DNA of 64,000 nucleotides from Hydractinia symbiolongicarpus. Its lineage: Eukaryota; Cnidaria; Hydrozoa; Anthoathecata; Hydractiniidae. A program made the position numbers and the translations under genes. The notes under the pieces are model-generated. The model searched no databases. It was not told where the DNA came from and worked only from the letters and a program-made list of their open reading frames with translations. Positions 1 to 13,240 of this stretch are shown here, piece after piece; the first letter of the stretch is position 1; each line of letters opens with the position of its first letter. The stretch spans positions 31,181,501 to 31,245,500 of the forward strand of contig NC_079880.1 in assembly GCF_029227915.1 (NCBI RefSeq). The letters run 5' to 3'.

Positions 1-648
1 GTGAGGAAAAATAAGTTGTCGTATTTCATAAACATCAATATCACATATCAATATCACAGTGCACTTTTAATAACCCTTTCCAAATTTAGTAATTTTTGTG
101 AACAAGAGACATTAAAAATTTGATCGATTATATCAAATGAAATATTATGACATTTAAATGATCATCATCTAATTTTTCTCCAAAAATATATGTCCCTAAT
201 TAATCACTTTAATTACTTCAATTTCACTTGATTTTGGGTGCAGTCAAGTATGCTAAAACCTGAAAACATTTCGAGGTATTTAACTGCTGGGATGAGCGGA
301 GGATTGACAAATGTATTGCAAACTAAAAAATAAAATAAAAACCATAAATATTTTGAGGAAAAACCTTTGCAGTTATTTTATCCAGATGACATGCCAGTGC
401 AAGGTATTTTTTTTTATTATTCTCTTCTCAGATATCATAATACGCTGTTTCAATTCAATCGCAGATATTGTCTGGATGTTTAAACAGATTGGAACGCTTG
501 ATTTATATCAATAAAGTAATTAATGAGGGTTCATATAAACGCAGGGATACCAAAAATTAAAAAAATAACAACCGAGGGAAGGGGACGAAATTTCGTTACT
601 CTGCAGTAGAAACAAAATAATGATACATTTAATATGAAAAGGGCTTAC

Positions 649-715
649 CCATTGACTGACTAGCTACGCCTGCATTCATTAGAAACAAAATGGCAGCCAT
701 AGTTTTAAACATCAT
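649..715 (-). CDS. Signal-peptide first coding exon of an unidentified secreted or membrane protein
   Basis: Read on the minus strand from the double ATG at 715, the exon encodes MMFKTMAAILFLMNAGVASQ followed by SM, then a good donor (GG|GTAAGC) with GT at 648-647, leaving phase 1. This is a textbook signal peptide: a positive N-terminus, a hydrophobic core, and a small-residue A-S-type cleavage site before QSM. The rest of the gene must lie to the left and is mostly outside the window. One possible next exon starts after a pyrimidine-rich acceptor near 290 (CATCCCAG|CAGTTAAATACC) and stays in frame for about 24 codons before a stop; I do not trust it enough to call it. Product unknown. Confidence 0.42.
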
Positions 716-2162
716 TGTGATAGGTTGTATTTAAACTTTAAAATCTTCTCGATAATCTTTGGATTACAAACTTGTCAACGAATATTGCTCTAGTGTTTAA
801 TAAACCTAAAAGAACATGATATTTAGTAATAACTAATCCATTTACACTTCACGTCAACCTTAATTTAACTAATCCTCAGACATGCAATTTCAAACGATAA
901 ACAATTATATTGCTGTGATTGTACACTCATCGGAGACTCAAATCAATTTATCAACATGTTTTCAATAACCCATGTTATCTAGAGAATCAATCAGAACTTG
1001 TCATGTCAAAATAAATTCATCATGCTTGAAGCTATCTTTTACAGTTTTTCCTACATCTCATTGTGGCCACCATAATGTCACTGACTTCGAGAGGTTTCAT
1101 AATCTTTTTTAAATATAGCGATCAATGCTCTATTTTAATGACAAACTTTACGTTAAAGTGCACATTATAAGTCTTTTTTCTTCTATTCAAAGGTGTTTTA
1201 AAATACTGTGCAATTACGTCAATGCAAATTGGGAGGATACCGCTTGCCGATTTGTATGGAAATAGTTATTTTTCGTTGAATAATATCCGAAGGTATTTGT
1301 CTTTTTAGAGCATTAATATTAGAAATATTTGCTTTGTTTCTCTATTGCCTTTCATGCGACAATTCCTATTGATAAAAAATACTTCACTTCCTTCTAAAAA
1401 ATATTTTCCTGCTTCTGTGCATACCTATATATGATCTCTTGTCGATAACAACAAAAAATGCTCGCTCTTTTTGTGTTCTTTTAAAACTGCGCTTCCCTTT
1501 TCTTTCAGGGAGGTAAAAAAAATGTCTTATTATAACGCTTCTTTCGCAATCTCCGTCTTTTATGTGAACTCTGTTTAGCAATATCCCAACGCCCTTGGTT
1601 AGTAATATTAGAACAACTTCCTAACTGACAATTACAAAGACAGTGTGTTTAAAAGTAGTTGGTATTATTTTGATAGGCACTGCATTTTTTAAAAAATTCC
1701 GTTGTTTTATGCTACTGATTGTCACGAGTCAACGTATTGTCAAAAGCTAAAAACACCACTTAACCGCTCACTGTTTTTATGTTTTAAGACCTCCTAATAC
1801 CCAGGCTACTTTTAACGTTTTAAGAAATAAGTTAATGAATTCACTACACGTTATCAGAGAATTTATTTGTGAAAGTGTAATTTCATGTACGATTGGATTT
1901 TCTCTGTTAAAAAAAAAAAGTTTTTTTAATGCATTTTCTCACAGCGAAAAAGTTCATGAAACAGTAAAATTGATTATTTCAACAGGACTTTTTTCATATC
2001 TAATTTCTACTGACGCCATTCCAAGAAAAGGGCAAAATAATTAAATGTCAATTTTGTCGCACTCTAACCATTCAATTTTGTATTAGTTTTGGAAATCAAA
2101 TACTATGTTGGTGATATTAATATCATAGTTAATTTCCTATCATATTTGAAATATCTCCCATG
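716..2162. other. No supported gene
   Basis: AT-rich DNA upstream of the minus-strand signal-peptide exon. Short open frames here lack splice context or recognisable protein features. It should contain the promoter of the exon at 649-715, but no element is clear enough to mark. Confidence 0.5.
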
Positions 2163-2163
2163 C

Positions 2164-2199
<36 letters not shown>

Positions 2200-2207
2200 A
2201 ACAACAA
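2163..2207. repeat. (CAA)n microsatellite
   Basis: About 14 CAA units with one CAATAA interruption near the right end. Confidence 0.95.
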
Positions 2208-5200
2208 GAAAGACAAAAAGTATTAAGACTAAGGTTAAGGTATATTTATGTAGAAGTATTCATGTTTTTTTCCTCTTAATCCGGATACTAATTACTTAAA
2301 ACGGTTCAATCAATATGTAATTAAAATACCTGTTATTATTCTCTAAAAGACAGGCCTCAAGTTCATGGGAAAATCCAGCACACACTGAAAAGGTCGTTAT
2401 TTTTTTATTCTATTTAGTATCGTCTAAGTATTATGAATCGTATTAAGATCACAATACCTCTACACGAGTTTCAATTTGAACAAACGGACGAGCAGATTAA
2501 AACTGTTCAGCTGTATAAATACTTCTTTTCAATGAAGTTAAGACATGTTAGAGTTAAAAATAAACTAATGTAAGCTCTACATAAGAAAAAAATTATTTTC
2601 TTTCCTTTTATTTAAGTTGATCGGAGATACATTGTTCACCTGTTAACTTTAAGAAAATATTTAAGAAATGCAAGATTTTAACTACCTGTCTTCTTCTTCT
2701 TTTCTTGCTGAATCCTTTTTTATTTTTGACTACAATGTTAGTGTTTTATATAAAAATTTGGTGTGGGGGTGTGAGTGCGACAAAAAGTTATCTTGCCTTA
2801 CATATCAACTTCGCATTTGTTTGCAGCCGGAAAATAATTAAAACAGCGTAAATTTGTGGGGACGACCACGCTCTGAATCTAATTAGGAAAAATGGAAGTT
2901 TTGTTACTCATCTGTCTGTCTTATGTCTTTATTTATTCGCCTGCGAAAGTCTATTTATTTTAATTTCTAACTAAAACTTGTTGTTAAGAAACCGAACGCT
3001 AGAAACTCAAATAAATATAGCTACTCTAATATTAAAAAATTCTAAAATTTTATTACTAATGCAGACACGTGTTTAGTGACGGTGTTTGATGCGAGAAATT
3101 TCCAAGTTCGAGCCATTCATTTTTTCAAGAGCTTGAGATTATGCATTGCCTTAATGTGGCACTCTTTGCTACGCGTGGTTGGATGCGCGCAAATGTTAAC
3201 TAAAAAGATAATGGCGCCTTCAAGTTTAATAATTCTTATAGAAGTATCCAAAGAAGAAACTTTCGGTACTCTAAAATCATGAAACAAAAATGCTTTCCTT
3301 GGGTTGGGTTATTTCGCTAAATCACGTCAACATTTCAGTTTTTACACTAGAAAAAAACAAAAACAAAAAAAAACAACGTCTCTGTACATTTTTGAGAGCT
3401 TTAATGAACACTATAGAATAACGTTTGTATTTATTTGCCTGGTAAAGTTGACCTTCTGTAATGTTCTTAAAATTTCACTGTCTATTACTGGTTTCCTACA
3501 AAACATGTAAATAAATAAATACATGTTATAACAGTTATTCGTTAGTTAATTAATTGGTGAATTAATTTTGTGAGCTAAGCAGGATCCCGACTTAGCTTAA
3601 GCGGCGATCCTAGCGTTTTTTTTCTTTATAAAAGCACATTGTGTCGAATTAAACGAGACAAGTTTCTGCATATTTCATTTGAAAAAAAAGCACCCCCACA
3701 AACCCTTTTTTATATAAAGGTAGGACAATAGCATCCCAGCAAACGTCCTCTCCCGCCTTCCATACAAACAACCCTTAAAAATACCAAATTTCTAACCATG
3801 CTGGTCATTATTCTTATTTCTCTATTGTACTAAACAATAATAAACATATTGTTTTAACTCGAAATTTTCCTCTGATATTACTATATAAAACATATTCTTA
3901 TAAAAGAAAAAGCGTGTAATTAAATGGCGTTTTAGACAGAAATAAACTGAATTCGTTTTCGTTACTTTCAAAAAATTATTTATGTACATGTATCTGGGAG
4001 ATACGCTTTCCTTCTAAGTTAGATAAATATCTCTTCTATATATTTAGGCAGCAGCAAGGGCCTATTTCTTAAAGGATTAGGTTTAAGAACAAAATAATGA
4101 ATAGTTTTTTATTTTTACTAATATACATTCTGTTTTCAGAATAAGATTTTACACTTTTAAACACAAAAATGGATTGTTAAGATCTAGCTACTCGTATATG
4201 GATGGGAAGAGCAATTTTTAGGTGGTGAAAGAGGGAGCAAAAATATAATAGGAAATAAAATTAATGGAATTAGGGTAACTGCAACAACATAAGTTTTTCC
4301 CAATCTTGCAAAATCTTTATTCCGTTCCTGAAATTTGACTATATATTTCATACTTTTGTTAAAATATATCTACTTTTGCTTTCAAACGAGCACAATACGA
4401 ACAGTCAAGGATAAAAGTGTATCAAAAAACCATCCAGCCTCAACTAGAATCGCGACGTTCTTATAAAAAAGCAGTTTTGAGTGTCCATATTCTTAAAAAT
4501 TTTGCATTGTAAGCATTTTGGTGATTGCCGGATTCTTTAAAGGAATGCAGTTACAATAAACCTAATTAAAAAACTCACACATTTACATTCATGGTAACTA
4601 AATTTTCGTTAATAGTGATGTGTTTCTATAGATACCTAAACATAATAATGGCATTGTTGTTTGATCGTGCAATTATTATTACTTTTGTTCAAAAAATGTC
4701 AACGTTACTAATGAATGATGAAAAACACGTCGCAAAAATAATAAGTGTTTTTGTGTTTTCTTTGTTCGTTTTTATAACCATTTTTTAGGTATCGCAGCAA
4801 AGTAGACAAGGTCAGTTTAGTAATGAAAAACTGGAATCGTTTTATTTTACGATCGGTCTAGCACGTGGCTTATTACCATGGAAACGTATGACATTTAGCT
4901 TTACTGTCGCTATGACTGAGTATGTATCATAAAAAATACTACGTTGTCAACATGGTATGCTACGTTGTCAACATGGTACAGCTATGTGTCAGCAAATAAG
5001 ACTTAGCAGAGAAATGCTGAATAAGTTTGAACAGTAGGTATAGATATATTTTTATTATCTTTGCTTTGTCATTTTTTTATTTTTAATTAACAATATACTC
5101 CATATATATTTATACTACTTTTTGATATGTTTTATACTACTACTGATAAATATTCAACCCAATAAATGCTAATAATGTATTTTTTAAATTTGTTTTCCGT

Positions 5201-6681
5201 TTTTTGTTGCGTTGTTTCTTTTGCAATATGAAAGAAAAGTAGAACTGTGACACAACTATACCTGCCACTTCAAATGAGAAAAAAGGTGTCTTTAAATTTG
5301 TCTTTTATGACCCCTATGACATCTAGGCCTAAGAAAAAAAAACTTTCAGAACATTTTCGTATTTTACGAAAAGTTAGGCCGACAAAAATGTTTTTTGAAC
5401 CCGTTATTTTTCTTTTTAAATTAATAAAGTGAGAATTATGAAAATTTAGAATGTTTTTTTTAAATCTCTGTTGAGCAAAAAGTTTTGAGGTCATACTTAA
5501 GTTTGGATTCCATATAGCGGAAAAGTGCAACATACTTGTACGAAAAATGGATTAGGTTTTCGAGAAAAACTTTGCAGTGGGAAAAGTTTGTTCCCCCGCC
5601 AAGAATCAATTAATTGTTTGTCAAAAACAATCATGTCGTCACATCTTGATAATGTTTAAAAATTTAAATATGGAGTAAATTATCATTTTTATAAGCATCC
5701 ACTACAACAACAACCATTGGTTATCCATAAAACTTGAATTAATATACATTTGGTTGTATTTTGAGACAGGACATCGAATACGATGAAAAGAGTACTATGA
5801 CAAAAATATTTTTTTTTAATTTAAATGACAAGATAAATTCCTCTATGTTGATTAAAATTTCGCCCTAAATATTTTAAAACGATACGAGGAAGCAAGTTAA
5901 GTATACAAAAGGGGGAAAGAAGAAAATTCGAAACAGGTGTTCCAACTTCCACATTTTACAGCAATGTTCAGTTGCTAAGATTTTTTTCTTGTTTTATTAT
6001 AATGCCTATAGATTGAAAAATACTGCCTAATTTTACACGTCATCAAAGTTTTAAATGACGCAACATCTACTTTAAAATTTCGTAATTCTTCTTGGGTCAA
6101 GAAAAGGGAGGAAATCTCCTTCTTAGCTACTGGGTTAAATACTTATATGAACTTTCGCACAAATATATTTGAAACTTTTTGCCACAAAAAAAGGAATTTT
6201 CATAGTTGTCATAGCAACGGAAAACTTTAATTGGATTATACAGTAAAAATTTTGGTTCTGTTTTTAACTGTTTTTAATGTAAATAATATGATTTATGCAC
6301 ACAGGACCGTGGACCTAGGAAAAGAAATGTACGGCCATATTTCAGGACCTAGCTGGTAGGGTTTCACGTGTTGAAAAAAATGTTTAAAAATTCACCTTTC
6401 AGAATAATAAAGCTTAAAATTTTCTGTCTTGTTTCATGCAACTTTAAATGAGCCTAAATTGTTTATTTGTAAGCATTGAGCTAGAGTTCTTGTTACTTTT
6501 ATTTCCAATAAATTTACAAAATTAAAATTAAACTTTATTTTGTTGTGATTTAGTAATTAGCTACATTTTATTAAAATTAATGACTTTGATATTTATTAAA
6601 ATATTTGTTGTTACTATGGCATTGTAGTTACGTTATAACTGGTCCGGTACCCTGGTTTTGTTGTTTCATAAATAGCTTCAT
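2208..6681. other. No supported gene
   Basis: About 4.5 kb of AT-rich sequence with homopolymer A and T runs. Small frames such as those near 3080-3510 and 5250-5530 show no domains, low-complexity-like composition, and no convincing splice sites. Confidence 0.5.
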
Positions 6682-6729
6682 ACAAACAAATAAACAAACA
6701 AACAAATAAACAAACAAACAAGCGAACAA
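6682..6729. repeat. (AAAC/AAAT)n microsatellite
   Basis: Tetranucleotide array of ACAA/ATAA units, degenerating to the right into AGCGAACAAC. Confidence 0.9.
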
Positions 6730-8129
6730 CTATAACAAAAATAATAGTTTACTCACATATAAACTCTTCAACAACGACATCACATACATTTGCATTTGAT
6801 GCGTTAAATTAATATATTTTCTATACATTTTTTATGAAAACGGATGTACAAAAAAATCGAACCGGAAACTACAGACGGAAAATCTGAGTGGCATACCAAA
6901 AGAAATTTTTAAAAACAACAGATAAGTTTGACAGTCTGTAACAGAAAATCGTGGCATAAATGCAATTACAAAACTATTTCAGCAACGCTGACTGATAGTG
7001 CGAACGATATAAGATTTGAAAAGAGAAATAAGAAATTATAAAGATGCAATTCAACAAGGAAAAATGCGCAGTTAGTTTCGGTGTACTTTCGTTGCTCCAC
7101 CCAATAAACAATTTTTGAAACAAACAATTTTATCAGCAACATTAAATTGTTTCCTCATTAAAAAACAACAACATTTGCTCCATGAATGCATTAATGAGCT
7201 TAACTAATTGTTGTTAGAAAGATACCGGAGTGGGTTTTATATGAGATAATTTTTGGACAGGACAGTGAAATGTCGAAAAGTTATGAAATAAGTCAACTTC
7301 GTCCGTAGGACACTTCTACGCCTCTGTTCTTTCGAAATACTTTAAGCGTAAAAAAGCTCAGGTGGCGAGGTTGGAATTAAGTTTGTTTTGATTTTTTTTT
7401 AAATTTAATATTTTTGACAACTCTTTTATTATTTCGTATGGTGCTAGCGGAAAGTTATGCCAGGCTCAAGGCTGTTTAGAACCAAGGATGTAAAATAACC
7501 TTGTCCTTGAATTGTGCTAAACAATAACTTTATATTTTCCCGACAACCAAACACAATAATGTCAGATTAAAGTGAGACAAAATGAAATGGTTCTCGATTA
7601 ATGAACTAAAGGTGATAGTAGTCGAATACTACATTTCCACACCAACGAAAAAAGCAAAAACTATGTGAAAACATGTATGTTTCTGTAAAAACAGATTTCT
7701 TGCCATTAAGAAAATTTGAAGTTATTTTAAAGATAACGCTACAAAGTATCAAGCGTGTTTAGCAAAATAACGGACTGGGAGAAAAGTGCAGAGTTAAACG
7801 GGTTGGTCAATTCCATAGCATAATAATTGTTTTAGAAATCGCTCAGTAGATCCTTATTTCCTGGAGATTAAAATTAAAATAGAAAATTAAAAAGCTAGAT
7901 GCATCCACTTAGGGAACAAATGCCACTTGTACAATCCATCATACACTGGTTTCAATAACGGATTCATCCTTAATAACTTAGCTGCTAGGATGGGAGAGGC
8001 AACCCTTTTACTTATTTAACCATACAAGAAATTAGCAAATTCAAATGAAAAGATTTCATGTGGCGGAAAGCAGTCAACTAATTTTTCTCGAATTGTTCCC
8101 TTACTTAGAATGAGAGGGACATGAGCACC
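6730..8129. other. No supported gene
   Basis: AT-rich DNA between a microsatellite and the element at 8130. I see no coding or RNA-gene signal. Confidence 0.5.
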
Positions 8130-9055
8130 TTAAAGGAGAGGCGAACTGCGCTGCGGCACGGCTACTGAATAAAAGTTTATAATAATAAGTGTTGATTTTA
8201 AAGACCAGACTGATTGGCTTACTCGCCTGCTCCACAAACTATAACTATAAACCATACATTATTTTGTTTACATTTTTGTGAGTGCTGAATTTCTTATAAT
8301 TGAGTATTTTTACGCATTTGTCAAACGGGTGGCTAAATTAAAAAACAATGGCATATATTTCTCTTTTTTGTGATGGTCATGGGGTCAATGTACACAAAGT
8401 GATTTAATAAGAAAAAGTTGAAGATCAAAATGGCAAAAATGTTGAACAACATGTAAAGAACATATTTTTATTATTTTGTACTACTTAACTTGCCAATAAA
8501 ATAGCGAGTAAAGATAAAGAGAGTAAAAAAACAAGGAAGAAAGATGAAGCCACTATATTGCACGTTTGGTTTGTTATTGAAGGTTTCCGGTCTGTATATT
8601 TATTCAAATTTGGCGCCATCTCATGATAACAAACTTTATCGTTCGAAGTTGGTAGTATGTTGTGGAAAAGGGACTCAAAACATGAAAAAAATATTGTTGT
8701 TGGTTATGACAGATATTTCTTGTTCAAAGAAGTTTAAACGAAGGTTATAAAGAGCTGTTACTACTATAGTACGCAAAATATCATGGTTATTTCAAGTTAA
8801 AGATGTTATTTTTGATGTTTACTAAATAGTACATTTAAAACCTACTTATTTTCACGCCATACAGCAATGGAATTTCTGTAAAAATGTTGTTAGAAAGATA
8901 TATAGGTAGTTAGTCGTGAAATACAGTTTTTTATTTGGCATTATAGTAGTTATCTTAGCAGATTTTAGGATTTAGAAGTCTATATATATTTTTCTCTCGC
9001 CTCAAATTTATTTCCTGGCTGCCACAAAATAGTTTCTTGTTCGCCTCTCCTTTAA
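8130..9055. mobile_element. Non-autonomous DNA transposon with TTAA ends
   Basis: A perfect 17-bp inverted repeat bounds 926 bp: TTAAAGGAGAGGCGAAC at 8130-8146 and its reverse complement at 9039-9055. Each arm starts with TTAA, the palindromic target duplicated by piggyBac-type transposases, leaving a 13-bp terminal repeat AGGAGAGGCGAAC. The interior has no transposase-like frame (the longest is 68 codons), so the element would be a MITE-type passenger. The terminal repeat does not start with CCC as most piggyBac ends do, so assignment to that superfamily is tentative; the element itself is well supported by the exact ends. Confidence 0.75.
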
Positions 9056-12000
9056 ATTTCAACAGGTCTGTTATTTCTGCACAATGTTTTTGTAAAAGTG
9101 CGTGCTTAAACAGTTATTTTACCGTCTTTTTCAAAATGGACAGAAGTGACTAAATTTTTTCTGGGTGGTTAACATTTTGTCCGACATTTTTTCGTCCGAT
9201 AAAGGTTCCCATTCATTGTTTGGTAACAGAGATGTTAAATGTTTTAGACATAAATATTGTTATGTTCTCATGTCCACAATGAAGCTGTATCTTTATACAG
9301 CTGACAATATTGTACGTAAAACTTACAGACAAATCAAGATCGTTTGTATATAGTTTATTTTAAAAAGACAATATAAAGAGATGACTGTCACTCTGATGTG
9401 CGCACGAAAGTTAAAAATAATGGTGATCATAAGTTACAAAAGGTTCTAAAAATATACCTCTTATACCGAGCTACTACTATAAAAAACAAAAAAATGAAAA
9501 AACTGCTGGAAGAAACGAAAATGCGGTAAAAGTTGAAATTTGTACAATTTTGTATATTAAGGTTAATTTCGGATTCCATCCAAGAAATAATTGTAGTCAT
9601 AAACATTACACGCAATAAAGAAAAAATTACACAACAAAAGAAATAAGTATAAGAAAAGTCTGCTTACTTTTTTCTCACTGAAGATATTTGTTTCTTGTTT
9701 GAAGCGCATGTAGAAATGACATTCGTTGAAGACGACAAAACAAACATTGTTTACCTTATACTCTTTTGTTTTTATTGTCAAGATGTTTTGCTTTTTGTTT
9801 GTTTGTCTCTTGTCTCTGTCTTTTTATTCAAAATATGTAAAGCGCCCCGACGTTTTTTCGGTATTTGTAGTTCATTATCTTCAACCATTCGTTCATATAC
9901 TATTATACTGAAGAAAATGAAAGGAAATGCTGAACTATAGGTCATTTTGATTTACTGAAAATAAGTCATTTTATCCTCCTTGTCAGTGCTGATATTCGCG
10001 AAATCAAACATTCGTGCAGATCCTAGCTGTGAAAAATTGAATGACTGCGGTTTTTAGGCTGCACGAATTAAAAGAAAGTAAAGAATATACAAAACATGCT
10101 TGTTAAATAAAAAAGGATTTCTTTAATCAATGTTATAAGTTATAAATTAAAAGAACGTCCCGCTTTCCATTTATTTTATAAAATATAAAATAAAATTAAA
10201 AGTTATAGAAAAATTTTGTGTTTAATTTCGCTTTTTAGTTATTTAAGTATCCGCCAAATAACGCTTTACCTGCGCGAATTTTAAGAATATTTAGAAAACA
10301 GCTTCTCACACAGTTGGGTTAGTATTTCTTTGCAAGAATTATATATGATGTATGTTTACTTAGAATTAAAAAATAAAAATGCATTGCTTCATGTTCCCTG
10401 CAGCTTACAACAAAGCCAATTTCATTCTGTTATAAATTACTTTGCATCACAAAATTTTTCCCACGAGAATACCTGTCCACAAAAACACACCAAATCACGT
10501 TATCAGTCGACAAAGGTACCAAAATCAGAAACGACTGGGAAAAAGATCGGAAACGACTAGAATGGGGACATCGCAAAGGGCAAAACTTATTATTCTTGTT
10601 GTTATCAAACATGTCTGACCATTTAACCTTTCTTCAAATAAAAGATATAAAATAAAGCTCTCATTTTGAATCATTTTAAAAAGGATGCGTTAGCATTTGC
10701 AACAACAAAAGGCTTTATAACTTGTTCAAATATAGACATTTCGCTTCGGCTAAGATACACAAACTAAACCTCAAATGAAACAATTCAGGACACGCTAATG
10801 ATGTAAAACCTTTTAAACAAATATTGCATTCATTTTAAGACCGCCGTCGCTCTTTTCATCTAACATATCGCACACGCGCCATATTTCGTCATGTGTACTA
10901 TTGAAATCTCGAGAAGATTAGGACAGTTGTTCTAATCGCGTGCAACTTTTTTTATCCTGCGTTTTAAATCATGGATTAAATGTAATATAAATATGCAGAC
11001 TAGGTATAACTTTATAATTAAAGTAAGTAAATACATAATCCCTGTATTGCTTTTCAAATTGTTAGATTTCACTAAGATGCAAGATCAAATCAGACCCTTT
11101 CTTAAAGCTCTTTTAATATCTGAACATTTTAATAGATTAAACAACCTTAAGTTACTTTAACAAATTAAAATATGTAAGTTTCATCATCTGAATAAAAGAG
11201 ACAAAGAGCCTATCTTTGGCTGCTATCTTTGGTAGTTTAACCGATTTCTAAATAACCAATAAAAAGATAATGTTAAGGGTATATCCTGTCAGTTGTCACC
11301 AGAAGGGACCATAAAAGCGGGAGTAAAAAATTTTGTTGTATGATGATGGTAGGAAAATAATTACTTCACGATGCTCAGAACTCTTAAAAAATATTTTCTC
11401 TAAAAACAACTAAGGTTAATCAAAACAAAGATTTTTTTTTATCTCTCTAAGTGTAAATATTTTATGCGTTTAAAAACATACTTAAACTTCTATTTTATCG
11501 ATCTGAGCCATTAGGCCTTCTTAAAAGGCTGATCGGACGATTTTGATGTTTTTCTGTCGAGTGGGTTTGTCTTCACAGCATAACATTGACCAACCTTTAT
11601 TTTATTATTACCTGTATTTTGTTTATATTTTAAAACTCCATGTTAAATAAGCGATAAGATAGCTGCAAAAGATTCAAGAAAAATAAAGAATATACATGCT
11701 CTTCCTTAAAATAAGCAGCATCAGTTAAGCGTGCTCGAAATTTTAGCTATGAGCAACGTCACATTAAATGCGGCATGTGTTTTCTCTTAAGAAACTTTTC
11801 CAAATTCTAGACCTGTTCGCAAAAGTTAATATCTTGCTTGCACCTAAACTTTTTTTTTCTAAATCAAGCCACGGAGGGACCTCGGGGCTAACTTCTCAGT
11901 GGGTCTCGTTTCGTTGTTTTTAAAATTTGTCTCAGGAAATAAAAATAGCATGCTGAACATGACGATGACAACATTTTCGTCACCTACGTACTGCTTCGGG

Positions 12001-13207
12001 TTATGATCGGTAGGTGTTTGTATTTTCAGGAATTAAAATTAAACTGCAGGAGTTTCGGTCTTAAACGTAGTTACAAGCTTAATTTTTTTTGTGGCGTCAC
12101 AAATCACCCTCGTTCCTTGAGATTCTTTTTTGATGTGCCGAAAGAATTATTAGTCATATAAAGTCATATTAACGAAGAAAAGTATTTCTGGTAAAAAAAC
12201 GTGATTTTTAGGCTATTACGACTTCTCGTTTAAATTTCTCTTTGAGATAATATTTAAGGTGTCTGTATGTCTGTGACCAACAAAGTGGATGTGTTCATTT
12301 TCGATGATGTCTTATTTGTAAACTTTTGTGACGTTACGGCAGATTAGTAAAGCCATCAACCCCTCCTAGAGCTCTTGTAATTTAAACACTAATATCTCTT
12401 CTACCGCTCATCGATATTACATGGTTCTATAGACGTTTATAAGACTATATATTTTATAGACATTCAAGCTCAATTTTGTATGGGCATCGAAACAGATTTT
12501 CAAAAACTTCAACAGGTTATTACTGACCTCAGCAACATTTAAACTTTCTTCCGCCTAAGCAGATTTTTTCACAAACTTAAAAGAATACGGAAACTGTGTG
12601 TGCCTTTTAGGCCACATAAGTTAGAAATAGTGAAAATAACTGACGCCATCACCTGATGAGTTGTAATGGACATTGGTGAAAATTATTGTTATTTTTTTTA
12701 GCTAGTTTATGATTCTTTCTATCTCTTATAAAAATGAAATTTGTCAGGGATATCTTGAGTCCGTTTCACCTTTCTACCGCCAAATTGCATTCGCCATTTC
12801 GCGATACAGGTTTGGGAGAAAGGATGTTTATTCGATTACATTGTTACCTGGATGTTTTTTTTAAGTAATCTATGCTAAATTTTAAGGTTGATGCTTTTTT
12901 GGAGAAATATTTGCATTGATGTTTGATAAATGTATTCGTGGCTCATACCATACACAGCTACAAATTGGTTTTTTATTTAATAGCTAAGGCTTATTTTTCC
13001 CATTTCCCTTCTGTTCCTCCAAAATCGTAATAAATCATTAGAGGAAAGTCTCTTTATCAAAAGTTCTTTCAGCTACTGACCAGTTAAATAGTTCTAACCA
13101 TACAGAGCAAATCGCAACACCAGTTTATTTAAAATATAAAAAAAAAATTTATATACAAAATAGTTACACAGAAGTCTATCAGCGGACTATTCCACATGAT
13201 TTTCATG
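9056..13207. other. No supported gene
   Basis: About 4.1 kb of AT-rich DNA. Several overlapping open frames at 9.4-9.9 kb on both strands are rich in F, Y and C, as expected of random T-rich DNA, and show no domain. The frame at 10330-10560 lacks any recognisable feature. Confidence 0.5.
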
Positions 13208-13240
13208 TTCAAGCAATAACACTTCGTGTTATTGCTTGAA
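13208..13240. repeat. Perfect 15-bp-stem, 3-nt-loop palindrome
   Basis: TTCAAGCAATAACAC at 13208-13222 is followed by loop TTC and the exact reverse complement at 13226-13240. Flanks beyond the stem are also partly complementary (ATTTTCATG against AATGACAT), suggesting the tip of an older, longer palindrome. Confidence 0.85.

Noticed and set aside
244-318. Plus-strand exon after TGCAG (SSMLKPENISRYLTAGMSGG...)
   Set aside because: Weak donor, no upstream partner, and it overlaps a possible minus-strand exon of the signal-peptide gene; evidence is equal to chance.
9563-9940. Overlapping open frames on both strands
   Set aside because: Composition (F, Y, C, L rich) fits random T-rich DNA; no domain, and mutually overlapping.
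13208-13240. Helitron 3' hairpin (also considered for 21993-22034 and 44984-45020)
   Set aside because: No CTRR-type end 10-12 bases after any of the hairpins on either strand.
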